Shown here piece after piece: positions 45,326-54,657 of a stretch of 64,000 bases of DNA. The notes below the pieces were generated by a model. That model saw nothing but the letters and a program-made list of their open reading frames with translations. It did not search any database and was not told the DNA's origin. How positions within the stretch are numbered: position 1 is the first letter of the stretch; every line of letters begins with the position of its first letter. The position numbers and the translations under genes were made by a program. The stretch spans positions 124,001-188,000 of the forward strand of contig DXEM01000032.1 in the NCBI GenBank assembly GCA_019114985.1. The letters run 5' to 3'. Origin of the DNA: Candidatus Anaerostipes excrementavium. GTDB taxonomy: Bacteria; Bacillota; Clostridia; Lachnospirales; Lachnospiraceae.

Positions 45326-45626
45326 TTATATCGGCTTTCAATACGTGGTCTATGGCCTCCAGCTGCTGTCAGAAAACAGTGAGATGAAACTTCAGCTTGT
45401 TACAAAATGGTTATACCCGGATATAGCGAATCATTTTCATACCGGATGGAAAACGGTGGAACGTGATATCCGAACCTTGATTCACGTCATCTGGAAGAAA
45501 AATCCTTCTCTCCTACAGACTTTGGCTGGATATCCTATGAAAAATATGCCGACAGTCAGTCAATTTTTTGGAATTCTGTTGGAGTATCTTTCAAATGATG
45601 AAAACGACGAATGGCTTGTTCTGTAA
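45270..45626 (+). CDS. Spo0A C-terminal-domain-like protein
   Basis: The ATG at 45270 (MPCITNIRRLLFMLGGTPNY) follows GGAAGGGAG. Its 118 residues match the DNA-binding effector domain of Spo0A: LGGTPNYIGFQYVVYGLQLL, then VTKWLYPDIANHFHTGWKTV and ERDIRTLIHVIW. The phospho-receiver domain of Spo0A is absent, so it cannot be switched by phosphorelay in the usual way. It may bind 0A-box-like DNA, perhaps with the XRE partner. Confidence 0.75.
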   Translation: MPCITNIRRLLFMLGGTPNYIGFQYVVYGLQLLSENSEMKLQLVTKWLYPDIANHFHTGWKTVERDIRTLIHVIWKKNPSLLQTLAGYPMKNMPTVSQFFGILLEYLSNDENDEWLVL

Positions 45627-45654
45627 AAGCATTAATTGCAAATGAATCAGGACA

Positions 45655-45692
45655 AAAAATGGAACCTGCAATTCCTGCATCGTTCCATTTTT
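45655..45692. terminator. Bidirectional terminator
   Basis: AAAAATGGAAC and its exact complement enclose a 16-base loop, between the Spo0A-like gene and the convergent glycan operon. Confidence 0.75.
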
Positions 45693-45705
45693 CTCCTCAT
45701 AATCC

Positions 45706-47235
45706 TTATTTAGTTTGATTCAATTTCTCTTCCAATTCTTTTTTCTCCCGTAACAATACTTCAATCCTTTGATTTGCCGCACGGAGCATTCCTTGAAGCG
45801 CCCGGCATTCTGCCTGATATTTTTCTGGTGTTATTGAGATTTCCTGTTCAGAATATTTCAAGTTCTTTTTCACCTCCGCCTTTTTTAATGCCTCTAGTTC
45901 TTCTTTTTGTCTCGCATAAATATAGAAATAATGAATTCTTTGCCGTCTGCTTATCAGATCTTTCATACAAACCGAAGCCGGCCATAATTTCCATGGCTCC
46001 TCATACATCCATTCCGGAATCTGATGATCTTCATCTTCATTCAGATAAACCACAAGATCTGTCGATGGACGTTCCTCCCTTTGATTCGTTACGAGGATTT
46101 TGAGATCTCCTCCTTTTGGAATTTTTGGCAGCATCGCCTCAAATAATCTGGGACAATTCCCCTGATATTCGATTGATCTTGCTTCTGTGACACCTTGAGA
46201 CAAGATTTGTCCCAAAGCATAATACCAGTGAATATTCTCATAATGATCTTCCAAGGATGAATCCAGACATACAATTTCCTTCAGATATGGCTCCAATCCA
46301 AAAATAGAAGTAGAAGATACCGTTATTCCTGCGTCATATTTCTTATCATTGCTGTATGGAATTAGCTCTGACGGCATAAATCTGGGCAGAACCACCGCTT
46401 CTGGATACCAGTTTTTATAAAGCCCCTGCCAATCACTGGGATGAGGTTTTATGTATAATTTTCCTTCCGGAGCAAAATAATCTAACATAAGATCATACAG
46501 TTCTTTCTCCTGGCAAACTGTTAAAAATCCCATATTCACAAACTGCTGCGTCAAAAGCAGAACCGAAGATGTTTCCTCCGTTCCTGAGCTTTTTGGAACT
46601 TGGAATATCTGCTTTACCTGCTCCATCTTTGCTGCATCCATCTTAGCTAAAATATTTTTAACAGAAAAATCTTCACATTTTTCTTCGTCAAATGCACCTT
46701 CCTGAGAGGCAAATTCAATGTATTTTTTCGTAATTCCCTTATAATCCCCCATACAATGATACTTTTGCGCCATATCGTACTGAAATGGGTTTAGTCGTGC
46801 CAGATTCTCCAACAAAAGATGTTTTCTCGTGTAGACTCCACACCCTTCTTCAAAAAAAGCATACTCTTCCCTCTCGTGAATCAGCCAAATTCCCAATCCG
46901 TACTGATCACCGCAAATATTATATTCCGTAATTTCCTCCGGCCGAAACGGCAGATCTTTTTTCACTTCTGCTGAAAGCCTTTGAACCAAGACATCTAAGT
47001 TTTTTTCTGTTGGATTCTCGGCATATTTTTTCTTATAAGGCAGCATTCTTCCTTTATCAGGAAAAAGACCTGCTTCCTCAAATAACTTGCTTTTTTCAAT
47101 GGCCCCAATCAGTCTCTGACATTCCGGATGGGTATCAGAGAGAAAAATTCCTGCCTTTTCTTCTGGATGTATGATCATTTTATGCAGAATACAGCATAGC
47201 ATATGATAGCTGGTTACCCCATAATATAAGATCAT
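45706..47235 (-). CDS. Polysialyltransferase/GT52-like glycosyltransferase (paralogue 1)
   Basis: The 509-residue protein has a GT-B-like plan. The start MILYYGVTSYHMLCCILHKM closely matches the start of the product at 51440-53083, and the donor-site motifs are GKLYIKPHPSDW near 265 and GITVSSTSIFGLEPYLKEIV near 310, as in the polysialyltransferase/GT52 clan that uses CMP-sugars. The last 60 residues are a coiled coil (LRAANQRIEVLLREKKELEE). It is last in the six-gene operon. With a CMP-sugar synthetase nearby I infer transfer of a sialic-acid-like sugar; the acceptor is unknown. Confidence 0.65.
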   Translation of the reverse strand: MILYYGVTSYHMLCCILHKMIIHPEEKAGIFLSDTHPECQRLIGAIEKSKLFEEAGLFPDKGRMLPYKKKYAENPTEKNLDVLVQRLSAEVKKDLPFRPEEITEYNICGDQYGLGIWLIHEREEYAFFEEGCGVYTRKHLLLENLARLNPFQYDMAQKYHCMGDYKGITKKYIEFASQEGAFDEEKCEDFSVKNILAKMDAAKMEQVKQIFQVPKSSGTEETSSVLLLTQQFVNMGFLTVCQEKELYDLMLDYFAPEGKLYIKPHPSDWQGLYKNWYPEAVVLPRFMPSELIPYSNDKKYDAGITVSSTSIFGLEPYLKEIVCLDSSLEDHYENIHWYYALGQILSQGVTEARSIEYQGNCPRLFEAMLPKIPKGGDLKILVTNQREERPSTDLVVYLNEDEDHQIPEWMYEEPWKLWPASVCMKDLISRRQRIHYFYIYARQKEELEALKKAEVKKNLKYSEQEISITPEKYQAECRALQGMLRAANQRIEVLLREKKELEEKLNQTK

Positions 47236-49182
47236 CTATACCCCCTCCTTTCTGCACATATCCAGAAACGTATCCATATCCCGTTTTCCTTCCAGTCCGC
47301 CTACATATTTATTATATACATAATCCCCAAACGCTTTTTTAATCACCGCCAGGAAACGTTTTTCCATTGCAAAGCGAATCGGCCAGTAAGCATCCAGCGC
47401 CGGTATATTCCACATCATATCCATATCCCCATAATATTTCTTGTAATCTTCGACAAAATCCAGCACTCCCTGATGGATCAGTTCCGTCGTTCTATAATTT
47501 TCCTGCTCCGGTTCTTCAAAACGTATTTCATAATTTCCGTCTTCGGATCTGGCAAAATTTTTGACGGATGGATGAGGCGCAGAAGTAATAAACTCAATGC
47601 AGGTGTTATGGATCAAGTTTTTATTATAATGAAATCTAGCCAAATGATCGTTATATTCCGGTGAAAATAAATAGGTCTTAATAGAGCCATCCCGAAGGAG
47701 AGGAATCGTGTTATTCCATTTGTACTTACAAGATCCCATCATCATTCCGGTTACTTTGCAGTCTTTTTTCCACATGGTCTCGATCATATATTTGAGCGAA
47801 GCCGGACAAGTTCCTCTCCATCCGGTATCAACCGCTGCCACATGACTGCATCCGGCAAGAATTGGCTCCATATACTGGCGAAATGCTTCTTTCGAAGACT
47901 GATAAGCATTTCTGATCTGATCCCATTTTGACAAAAGAAGTTCTTTGACTTCCTGTACCTTCTCTTTTGTATCGAGCAGAGTCTCCCCATAGATTCCATT
48001 TCCTTCCAACGATGGCATCAAATGCTCCAATTCCATGGAAATCAAGATTTCCCGGAACGTATATGGCTTCTCTGAATCAATTCTCCGCTCTACAAACTGA
48101 CGAAGCAGATCATAGCGGTTATAATCACAGGTAAGCTTCAATGCGGCATTTCTGGATAAATATACATATTCTGATGGTATATCATCGTACAATTTATCAT
48201 ACACCTGTTTCATGATCCAGCCGTCACGGGCAATAAATAATATTTTGTCCATATGTTGTTGTTTTGCCTGACGATGGATCCATTCTACGTATCCAAGGAT
48301 CAGAATTCCGCCGTTGATATATCCATACTGATAGGGCAGCGCTTTTTCTTCTTCTGAGTCAAATGCACCGGAATGCATTTTAATATTCACGGTTGCCCGA
48401 TAAGCGCTTCCGATGCAGGCTGACATAAGAGACGGACGATATTTCTTTCCTCTCGTATGGATATCTTGATAAAATTCCGCTTTCCAGCCCTGCTTTTGTG
48501 CCATTTCCACGTCAACCGCCGGATTATCTCCTACGTGGATCACACTTCTTCCGTTCAAGTATTCCTCTGAGATCTTCTGATACAATTTTCCTGATCGTTT
48601 TCCAAATCCATATTCACAGGAGATGAATAATTGATCATATCCTTCGTATCCACAGGATGATAAAAGTTTCTCCATCCACTGCTTAGAAAAATACATATCG
48701 GACACAATGATGATGGTTTTCCCATAGTTTTTCAAAAGATCAAAGACCTCTTTCATATATGGATTCGCAATACAGAAATCGAGCTCTGCCTGAAATTCAG
48801 CCTCCATTCCTTTTTGTGCATCTACGCCGCAGTATTTTTCCATTTCCTCATAGATTTCTTCAAACGTTACCTCCCTGCTGCCTATCTTCGCTTCCTTTTC
48901 CCTGCGCAGTTTCCATTCCATATCACGCCGCATCGTCGTATAATTTAATATTCCCAGCTTTTCTCCTACGAACATAAATACATCCGTTGGCTTAGACAAA
49001 GTTCGAAGGATCAGGGTATCAAAAATATCAAAAGAAATCACATCATATTCCAACAGTCTCTTTGCCAATACGGTTGATTTAACTCTTCCGGAACTTTCTT
49101 CAGAGATAATTTCCTTTGGCTGTTCAATTCCCAAAATTTTCTTCCCAATTTGTTTTACTTTGTTCTTAATTCTGGTGTACAT
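47236..49182 (-). CDS. HAD-like hydrolase plus C-terminal domain of glycan loci (COG5610-like)
   Basis: The 648-residue protein has an N-terminal HAD core: EYDVISFDIFDTLILRTLSK (D-x-D), TIIIVSDMYFSKQWMEKLLS, and VIHVGDNPAVDVEMAQKQGW. The C-terminal 400 residues include ILFIARDGWIMKQVYDKLYD and HVAAVDTGWRGT, a second Rossmann-like part of unknown activity. COG5610 proteins are found in capsule and surface glycan loci. The start follows AGGAG and overlaps the aldolase gene by 17 bases. It may remove or transfer a phosphate-linked group. Confidence 0.65.
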   Translation of the reverse strand: MYTRIKNKVKQIGKKILGIEQPKEIISEESSGRVKSTVLAKRLLEYDVISFDIFDTLILRTLSKPTDVFMFVGEKLGILNYTTMRRDMEWKLRREKEAKIGSREVTFEEIYEEMEKYCGVDAQKGMEAEFQAELDFCIANPYMKEVFDLLKNYGKTIIIVSDMYFSKQWMEKLLSSCGYEGYDQLFISCEYGFGKRSGKLYQKISEEYLNGRSVIHVGDNPAVDVEMAQKQGWKAEFYQDIHTRGKKYRPSLMSACIGSAYRATVNIKMHSGAFDSEEEKALPYQYGYINGGILILGYVEWIHRQAKQQHMDKILFIARDGWIMKQVYDKLYDDIPSEYVYLSRNAALKLTCDYNRYDLLRQFVERRIDSEKPYTFREILISMELEHLMPSLEGNGIYGETLLDTKEKVQEVKELLLSKWDQIRNAYQSSKEAFRQYMEPILAGCSHVAAVDTGWRGTCPASLKYMIETMWKKDCKVTGMMMGSCKYKWNNTIPLLRDGSIKTYLFSPEYNDHLARFHYNKNLIHNTCIEFITSAPHPSVKNFARSEDGNYEIRFEEPEQENYRTTELIHQGVLDFVEDYKKYYGDMDMMWNIPALDAYWPIRFAMEKRFLAVIKKAFGDYVYNKYVGGLEGKRDMDTFLDMCRKEGV

Positions 49183-50779
49183 GTTCTTTGCTCCTATCGT
49201 ACATAGACTCTGTCAGATATCGAACTTTCATATGAGACTCAACTTTCTCCATATATTTCTGAATGTGTTTATTAATCTGACTCAAATTCTCTCGATCTAC
49301 ACTATTGATCAGATTTCTTGCATAATAATTGCGTTCTACATTTGTATGATATCCGTCAAATCCTGCCACACAGATTTCATCGATTCCCATCTTGATCAGA
49401 AGATTAAACAGCATCAAACACGCATTATCCGAAATCATGGTATCTGACATGGTCAGATCTGAATAGTTCACAACATATTTTGAAGATTTTCCGGCATCGA
49501 TATTGGATGTCAGCACCACAGGGCATGTCAGATTTTTGATGCCGTATATCTGTTTTATCTGATGATATCGTTTCTGATTGCTGATAAAAAGAATATCCGG
49601 TGCGATATAATCCGGAATACTGTTTACACATATGACAAACACATCATCCTGTTCGATCTGCTCCTTAATTTTCTCTTTTTCCTCCAAGATGCTTTTCCCC
49701 GGAGCCGTTACCAAGAGATGCCTTCCTTTCATCTTATCTTTCAGGAATTGAATCACTTTTTCATCATCTACTTCATTTTCCTGAAATTTAAGATAAAGAG
49801 AATCAATCAGTTTTTCATTATAGAGAGCTCTCTCTTCTTCCGGAATTTCTTTTAATACCTGATAAATTTTCTTCACATTAATCGTCTGCTTATTCAGCAA
49901 AAATCCAACATAATTCGGATGACAATTGTTTGTCGCCGCGAGGAAATATCCTGCGCTGTATCCCCATGGATGGATATAGGAAATCGGGCTGATATATTCA
50001 TCAACCAGTTCAATCAGAAGTTCTGTATGATACCGGTATTCCAGATTTTCATTGATATACTGTGTCAAAATTTCTGTACAAAGATTTCCTGCTCCCCTTC
50101 CCATACCAAGAATCGAAGCATCGATCAAAAGATCTCTCTTTCCGCTGCTTAAAATCAATTCCTGTGCATTGGAAAAGGCCAGCTGAAGATTATTATGGGA
50201 ATGATATCCGATTGCGATTTCCTCATCCAGATTATCATCCACCAGATAAAATAATTTCAGCAGTTGTTTTGCATAAAGCTTGCCTAACGTATCTACGAGA
50301 TAGAACGCAAATGGCTTCATTTCATTAATTTTCTCTACCAATGCCAAAATCTCTGCATCTGTATAGGTTGTTGTACCGACAGGCTGCATAAAAACTTCAT
50401 ATCCTTTATCCATCAAAGCATATCCCAGGGTGAATGCCTCGTCCATTTCTTTTTTGTGGAATGTAATGCGAATGCCATCGATGGTATCCTTGGTCCTTGG
50501 CACGATCTTAGAAGGTTGGATGGTTCCCGTCACAATCATTGCCACATACATAGAATGTTTTCTTTTCGGTGTAATAAAAGGCGTAATCTGCTCAATCCGG
50601 CTGTAAACCGACCGATCTTCCTGATAATCAACATCTCTTAGGAAGCCGCACTCAATGATATCGATGTGTGCCTTCCCAAGCTTGGTTATCATCGTCTGAA
50701 TCGTCTGTTTGGAAAAGTTAAAATCATTGACATATCCTCCGTCTCGAAGTGTGCAGTCCAGCACAGAAATCTTATTCAT
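49166..50779 (-). CDS. DRE-TIM aldolase fused to an unidentified C-terminal domain
   Basis: Residues 1-280 of 537 form an HMG-CoA-lyase-like barrel with the DRE-TIM metal motif LDCTLRDGGYVND at the N-terminus and GYHSHNNLQLAFSNA later, as in 4-hydroxy-2-oxovalerate aldolases. Residues about 350-510 are a separate alpha/beta domain: GRHLLVTAPGKSILEEKEKI, VFVICVNSIPDYIAPDILFI, and EICVAGFDGYHTNVERNYYA, similar in style to DUF115/sialyltransferase-like folds. I infer C-C bond formation in building a nine-carbon-type sugar or its precursor. It overlaps the cytidylyltransferase by eight bases. Confidence 0.7.
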   Translation of the reverse strand: MNKISVLDCTLRDGGYVNDFNFSKQTIQTMITKLGKAHIDIIECGFLRDVDYQEDRSVYSRIEQITPFITPKRKHSMYVAMIVTGTIQPSKIVPRTKDTIDGIRITFHKKEMDEAFTLGYALMDKGYEVFMQPVGTTTYTDAEILALVEKINEMKPFAFYLVDTLGKLYAKQLLKLFYLVDDNLDEEIAIGYHSHNNLQLAFSNAQELILSSGKRDLLIDASILGMGRGAGNLCTEILTQYINENLEYRYHTELLIELVDEYISPISYIHPWGYSAGYFLAATNNCHPNYVGFLLNKQTINVKKIYQVLKEIPEEERALYNEKLIDSLYLKFQENEVDDEKVIQFLKDKMKGRHLLVTAPGKSILEEKEKIKEQIEQDDVFVICVNSIPDYIAPDILFISNQKRYHQIKQIYGIKNLTCPVVLTSNIDAGKSSKYVVNYSDLTMSDTMISDNACLMLFNLLIKMGIDEICVAGFDGYHTNVERNYYARNLINSVDRENLSQINKHIQKYMEKVESHMKVRYLTESMYDRSKEHVHQN

Positions 50780-51443
50780 AAATCTTTTCTCCTTTTCTCA
50801 TACAGTGATTATAGATGGCATCTGCAATGATAAAATCCTCCGGCTCATTGATGTCTACTGCTTCCTTCCAATCTGCTTCCAGAAGCAGCGGGTGTCTTCC
50901 GACCCTGCGGTTTTCTTCTGTCATCAGTCTGCTTTCATAAATATAGAGGCCTGTTGTCTCTCGATAGAGCGGTTTCAGATCCTGCGTTCTTGGAATTTCA
51001 GCTGTATCATAATTCCACGGTTTCCCATCCATCCAGAAGAAATCCTTCTGCCGGTAAACCGTTAGGGCTGAATCATATTCTCCCGACTGTACTGCTGCGA
51101 CTCCTTTGGAAATGGTCTCTGCCTTAAGAAACGGAGCCGTCGCATGAGCCAGTACATAAAGATCCGCCGGTACATCCTCTGCAAATGCCGAAAGAACCTC
51201 GTTGATCTTTACATGACTTCCATCCAGCTTCGGATCTCTCCTTAGAAATTTGATGCCTTTTGGCAGATGGAGCATAATGGCCGGATCCGAACAATAGACA
51301 TAAATTTCATCAATCCCTTTTACTTTTTTCAGCGTCTCCAAAATATATTGGCACAGCGGCTTTCCATGAGTAAACGGTTTGGTATTCTTCCCCGGAAGCC
51401 TTTCATTTTTTAGCTTCATTGGTACAAATGCAACTGTTTTCAT
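50772..51443 (-). CDS. Acylneuraminate cytidylyltransferase family protein (CMP-sugar synthetase)
   Basis: The start at 51443 (MKTVAFVPMKLKNERLPGKN) follows AAGGAGG and overlaps the upstream stop by four bases. The 223 residues show the NeuA/KdsB fold: the CTP-binding K-x-x-S/N-x-R-x-x-x-K pattern (MKLKNERLPGKNTK), the LAHATAPFLKAETI segment and the closing DINEPEDFIIADAI with the metal-binding aspartate. It activates a 2-keto acid sugar with CTP. No NeuB-like synthase is nearby, so its substrate may come from the fused aldolase or from elsewhere. Confidence 0.8.
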   Translation of the reverse strand: MKTVAFVPMKLKNERLPGKNTKPFTHGKPLCQYILETLKKVKGIDEIYVYCSDPAIMLHLPKGIKFLRRDPKLDGSHVKINEVLSAFAEDVPADLYVLAHATAPFLKAETISKGVAAVQSGEYDSALTVYRQKDFFWMDGKPWNYDTAEIPRTQDLKPLYRETTGLYIYESRLMTEENRRVGRHPLLLEADWKEAVDINEPEDFIIADAIYNHCMRKGEKIYE

Positions 51444-53083
51444 TGATTTTCTTCCTCCTTTTTCAGTGCAGAGCGCAGCTGACATAATGCTTCCACGTCT
51501 GCCTGTGTAATCTTTTTGCGCCAAGCAGGAAAACGATACGTCATATCACTTTCCTGATCTGCCTTTCTCCTCATCCAATAAATTTCAATTAAAATCTCAG
51601 CGTATTTTTTCTGCTCTTTTGTCTCTGTACCCACAGATAGAGAAAGACCAGTCCTTGTAAATTCTTTTTCATAACAAAACCGATCCACTCCATCCTGAAG
51701 ACTGGGATCTCTGATATCCGCAATGATCCCTCTCTCCTGTCTGGCACCCAGACAATCTTTCCTGACCGGCTCTGCACATACCCCTATGAAAGAGAGATTT
51801 TGACCTCTGAATCCTATATCTTTCATAGGATCCAGATAAAGCACCAATTTTGCCTCTGGTATCTCCTTTTCTATTTGATCAACGATAATTACTTTTCGTT
51901 CCCCTTGACCTCTTTCTGTCTCCGGTACAACAAATCCTAAATATTCTCTGCTCAAAGGATCTAACATTTCCTTAAGACATCCAATTTGTTCTATTTCTTC
52001 CTTTCGGATATCAGAAAACAAACTCTTTATCATTTGAAGTGCTCCAATGTAAGAAAATACTGCTTCGATCCGATTTTCAAATCCATCTTCCAGCTTGATG
52101 ATCTCTTTTGCATCGTTATCTAAAGCATCGATGGCCGTGGAACCAATTGTAATAATCTTTTCAAATTTTTCATCATATAAAAAAGGAAGAAGTTCCGATG
52201 GAAAATGCTTATCAAGAACCACGGCATCCGAAAACAGTTCCCGATATCTTCCGGAGAAATCTCTTGGATGAGGCTTAATAACGATCTGATTTCCTTCTGC
52301 AAACAAATCTAAAATCATCGCAGACAGATAATGGTGATTCTGTATCGTAGGCTTTTGGAGATAGCGCACATATCTGGTCAAATAAAGAACAGTTCCCTTA
52401 TGATCCGGCGGCAAATGAAGCTTCTTTGCATGAAACATCTTTAAAAGTCTTTGTTTTTCTTCTTCTTTCCGCTCAGCAAAAAGAGAAATCACATTAAAAT
52501 CTTCCATTTTTTCATCATAAAATCCCGGAACCTGAGCGCTTTGATTCGCATATTTTTTGGTGACGCAGCTGCTGTTTCCCAGACCGCCCAGGCGCTTTGT
52601 TACCGCATAAGAATCATACTGTGATTTTTTATGAAACTCTCTTTGCACCTGCTCTCTTGAAAGCAATCCATTTCCATCTTCAAAATATTGATATGGAATA
52701 TTTTTTGAAAGCAGATAAAGACCAAAATGTCGGTGATCGATCGCTGTATTATATTCTGTCACATCACAAAGATCTAATTGATGATCTTTCATCCATTGTT
52801 CTATCCACCGTTCATTGTATGCAATGTATTGATCAATTTGTTCCGCCGAAGAATCTTTTTTCAAAACATATGGATTGCTGTAGGCTCCCTCAATATAATG
52901 AAGGATGATCGTTCTGGCAAAAATCTTTGCCGCATCAATATCTGCTTTCAGCTCTTTCATCCCGCTTTTTGAAAAAATATTGTCTACGATAACCAAAACG
53001 GCTTTCTCCTGCGGATGATATTTTAATTTGTGAAGCGAGAAACATAAAATATGATAGATGGAAGCTCCTATGTATAAAATCAT
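51440..53083 (-). CDS. Polysialyltransferase/GT52-like glycosyltransferase (paralogue 2)
   Basis: The 547-residue protein shares with the gene at 45706-47235 its start (MILYIGASIYHILCFSLHKL), the TEYN.....GLYLL segment, QIVIKPHPRDFSGRYRELFS and IITIGSTAIDALDNDAKEII. The donor site therefore looks alike. The C-terminal 150 residues are different, including an added alpha/beta part. Two such enzymes suggest two linkages or two acceptors in one glycan. Confidence 0.65.
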   Translation of the reverse strand: MILYIGASIYHILCFSLHKLKYHPQEKAVLVIVDNIFSKSGMKELKADIDAAKIFARTIILHYIEGAYSNPYVLKKDSSAEQIDQYIAYNERWIEQWMKDHQLDLCDVTEYNTAIDHRHFGLYLLSKNIPYQYFEDGNGLLSREQVQREFHKKSQYDSYAVTKRLGGLGNSSCVTKKYANQSAQVPGFYDEKMEDFNVISLFAERKEEEKQRLLKMFHAKKLHLPPDHKGTVLYLTRYVRYLQKPTIQNHHYLSAMILDLFAEGNQIVIKPHPRDFSGRYRELFSDAVVLDKHFPSELLPFLYDEKFEKIITIGSTAIDALDNDAKEIIKLEDGFENRIEAVFSYIGALQMIKSLFSDIRKEEIEQIGCLKEMLDPLSREYLGFVVPETERGQGERKVIIVDQIEKEIPEAKLVLYLDPMKDIGFRGQNLSFIGVCAEPVRKDCLGARQERGIIADIRDPSLQDGVDRFCYEKEFTRTGLSLSVGTETKEQKKYAEILIEIYWMRRKADQESDMTYRFPAWRKKITQADVEALCQLRSALKKEEENQ

Positions 53084-54396
53084 TTTCCTTTTATCCTCCG
53101 GTAAATATTTTTTAAATATTCCTTTGACTTTTTCGCGGTCTTAGACTGCATCAAAATCTGGACCGGATCAGGATGGCTTCTCTTCCTCCTCACCTCATCA
53201 AATGCATACCGCAGGATCTGTCCGACAAAATCTGGATTCTCTAACATGATTACTTTTTTTTGTTCTTCCGCTTCTTTCTGACATTCCCGAAACTGCTCTG
53301 CAAATTCCAGAACACCTCTTTGAATTTCCTGTTCATTACGAATCTCTTTTACGCTGATTTTCTTTCGGCTCCAAATCGGAAGCCCATTTTCATACCGCTC
53401 CACAAAAAAATCGCTTTTTCCCAGCATGGAAATCGCTTTTTCTATATATTTTCCATAGCGGCGCACTCCATTTTCCCCCATAAAATCACAGAGATTAAGA
53501 ACTTTAACGACTCCAAGACATTCTGATAAATCTAATTTCCATCTCTGATCCAATGAAAAATCCACTAATATTGCATCATTTTTTATCTTTCCTTTCAGAT
53601 ATTGATCCAATTCTTCCCCTCGTTCTGTCCGGTTCCAGATATAAATCGTTTCTGCAGAGTCCTGGGGATATAACAGAGAATATACCTGAAACAACAGATC
53701 AGAAGCAGCTGTAAAATATAACGTATCAATCTTTTCCGCCTGAGATCTTTGTTTCAAAAATCGACAGAAACTATATATTAAAATTCCTTCGAACGCGAAC
53801 CCAAAATGATACCCTCTGGATTCTTTGACTGTTCCGTTAAATAGCTGCTCATTCAGAAAATTTTGAAAAAATTTTTCTTCTCGTTTCGGAAATCTGCTAA
53901 AATAATACCGTTCCGGATAGGAAGCCGGCGAAGGATATCGAATAAAATCAATCCGCTGTTTTTTCGCAAATAAATCAAGATGATCAGAAATCATCCCATA
54001 TTTTTTCCCTGTTCCACTGTACCTTTTGACCATTTCTCTTGAGAAAGAAAATCCAAGTCTTGATTTTCCAAAAGCCGAAGCAAGCGCTATCTTTTGTATA
54101 TAGGAGTAACCGCAATTACACAAAATTTCCCGATATGTTTCTTCCTTTCCATAACTCCCCATATCAAAGGCAATGATCTCAATTCCATTATAATGAAGAG
54201 AATCCATAGTTTGCTTCATGAAAGGGTTTGTGCGGTAAAACCCCTCTGATGTCTCAAAAACAAGAACATTCTTCACCGGAACGTATACCTGATCCCGGCC
54301 CAAAAAAGTCCTGACAAAATCAACTTCATCATATCTTCCATAATTTTTTGTTTCCCACAATCTTGCTCCCGGCTGCCATTCCGCTGTAAATGCCAC
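53080..54396 (-). CDS. Degenerate HAD-like protein of the glycan operon
   Basis: The 438-residue protein is related in plan to the product at 47236-49182, with matching C-terminal text (EIQRGVLEFAEQFRE versus HQGVLDFVEDYKK) and FGFAFEGILIYSFCRFL/TLYFTAASDLLFQVYSLLYP where the other reads YINGGILILGYVEW/ILFIARDGWIMKQVYDKLYD. The N-terminal HAD aspartate motif is missing, so phosphatase activity is unlikely. It is first in the operon and may be a scaffold or a sugar-modifying enzyme. Confidence 0.5.
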   Translation of the reverse strand: MAFTAEWQPGARLWETKNYGRYDEVDFVRTFLGRDQVYVPVKNVLVFETSEGFYRTNPFMKQTMDSLHYNGIEIIAFDMGSYGKEETYREILCNCGYSYIQKIALASAFGKSRLGFSFSREMVKRYSGTGKKYGMISDHLDLFAKKQRIDFIRYPSPASYPERYYFSRFPKREEKFFQNFLNEQLFNGTVKESRGYHFGFAFEGILIYSFCRFLKQRSQAEKIDTLYFTAASDLLFQVYSLLYPQDSAETIYIWNRTERGEELDQYLKGKIKNDAILVDFSLDQRWKLDLSECLGVVKVLNLCDFMGENGVRRYGKYIEKAISMLGKSDFFVERYENGLPIWSRKKISVKEIRNEQEIQRGVLEFAEQFRECQKEAEEQKKVIMLENPDFVGQILRYAFDEVRRKRSHPDPVQILMQSKTAKKSKEYLKNIYRRIKGK

Positions 54397-54524
54397 TGCT
54401 TCCTTTCTCCTTTTCCTGTGATTCTCCTATTATAAAAAAGACAAATCAACAGCATATCATCTTCTCGTTAAATCCGAGTAAAACTTCCCTGTTTTTTGTT
54501 AAATCCTTCTATCGTCGTTTATTG

Positions 54525-54551
54525 TTAGCACTCTTTTTATTTGAGTGCTAA
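54525..54551. promoter_or_regulatory. CIRCE operator (HrcA binding site)
   Basis: TTAGCACTC, nine bases, GAGTGCTAA: a perfect match to the CIRCE consensus. It is bound by HrcA, the heat-shock repressor. It is 107 bases upstream of htpG and just upstream of the -35 box listed next. Confidence 0.95.
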
Positions 54552-54558
54552 TTTTCTC

Positions 54559-54587
54559 TTGACTTTCTCGTCAAATGGTTCTACAAT
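54559..54587 (+). promoter_or_regulatory. Sigma-A promoter of htpG
   Basis: TTGACT (54559-54564) and TACAAT (54582-54587) are 17 bases apart. The promoter starts 7 bases after the CIRCE box, so HrcA would act from the upstream side. Confidence 0.75.
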
Positions 54588-54657
54588 ACTTTCTATGGTA
54601 CTTTGTCCTATATCAAATAGAACACAAAATCATTATCAAATAAAGGAGTGTAAGAAT

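Noticed and set aside
54541-54657. Longer N-terminus for HtpG
   Set aside because: The extra 39 codons cover the promoter and ribosome site and do not belong to the Hsp90 family start.
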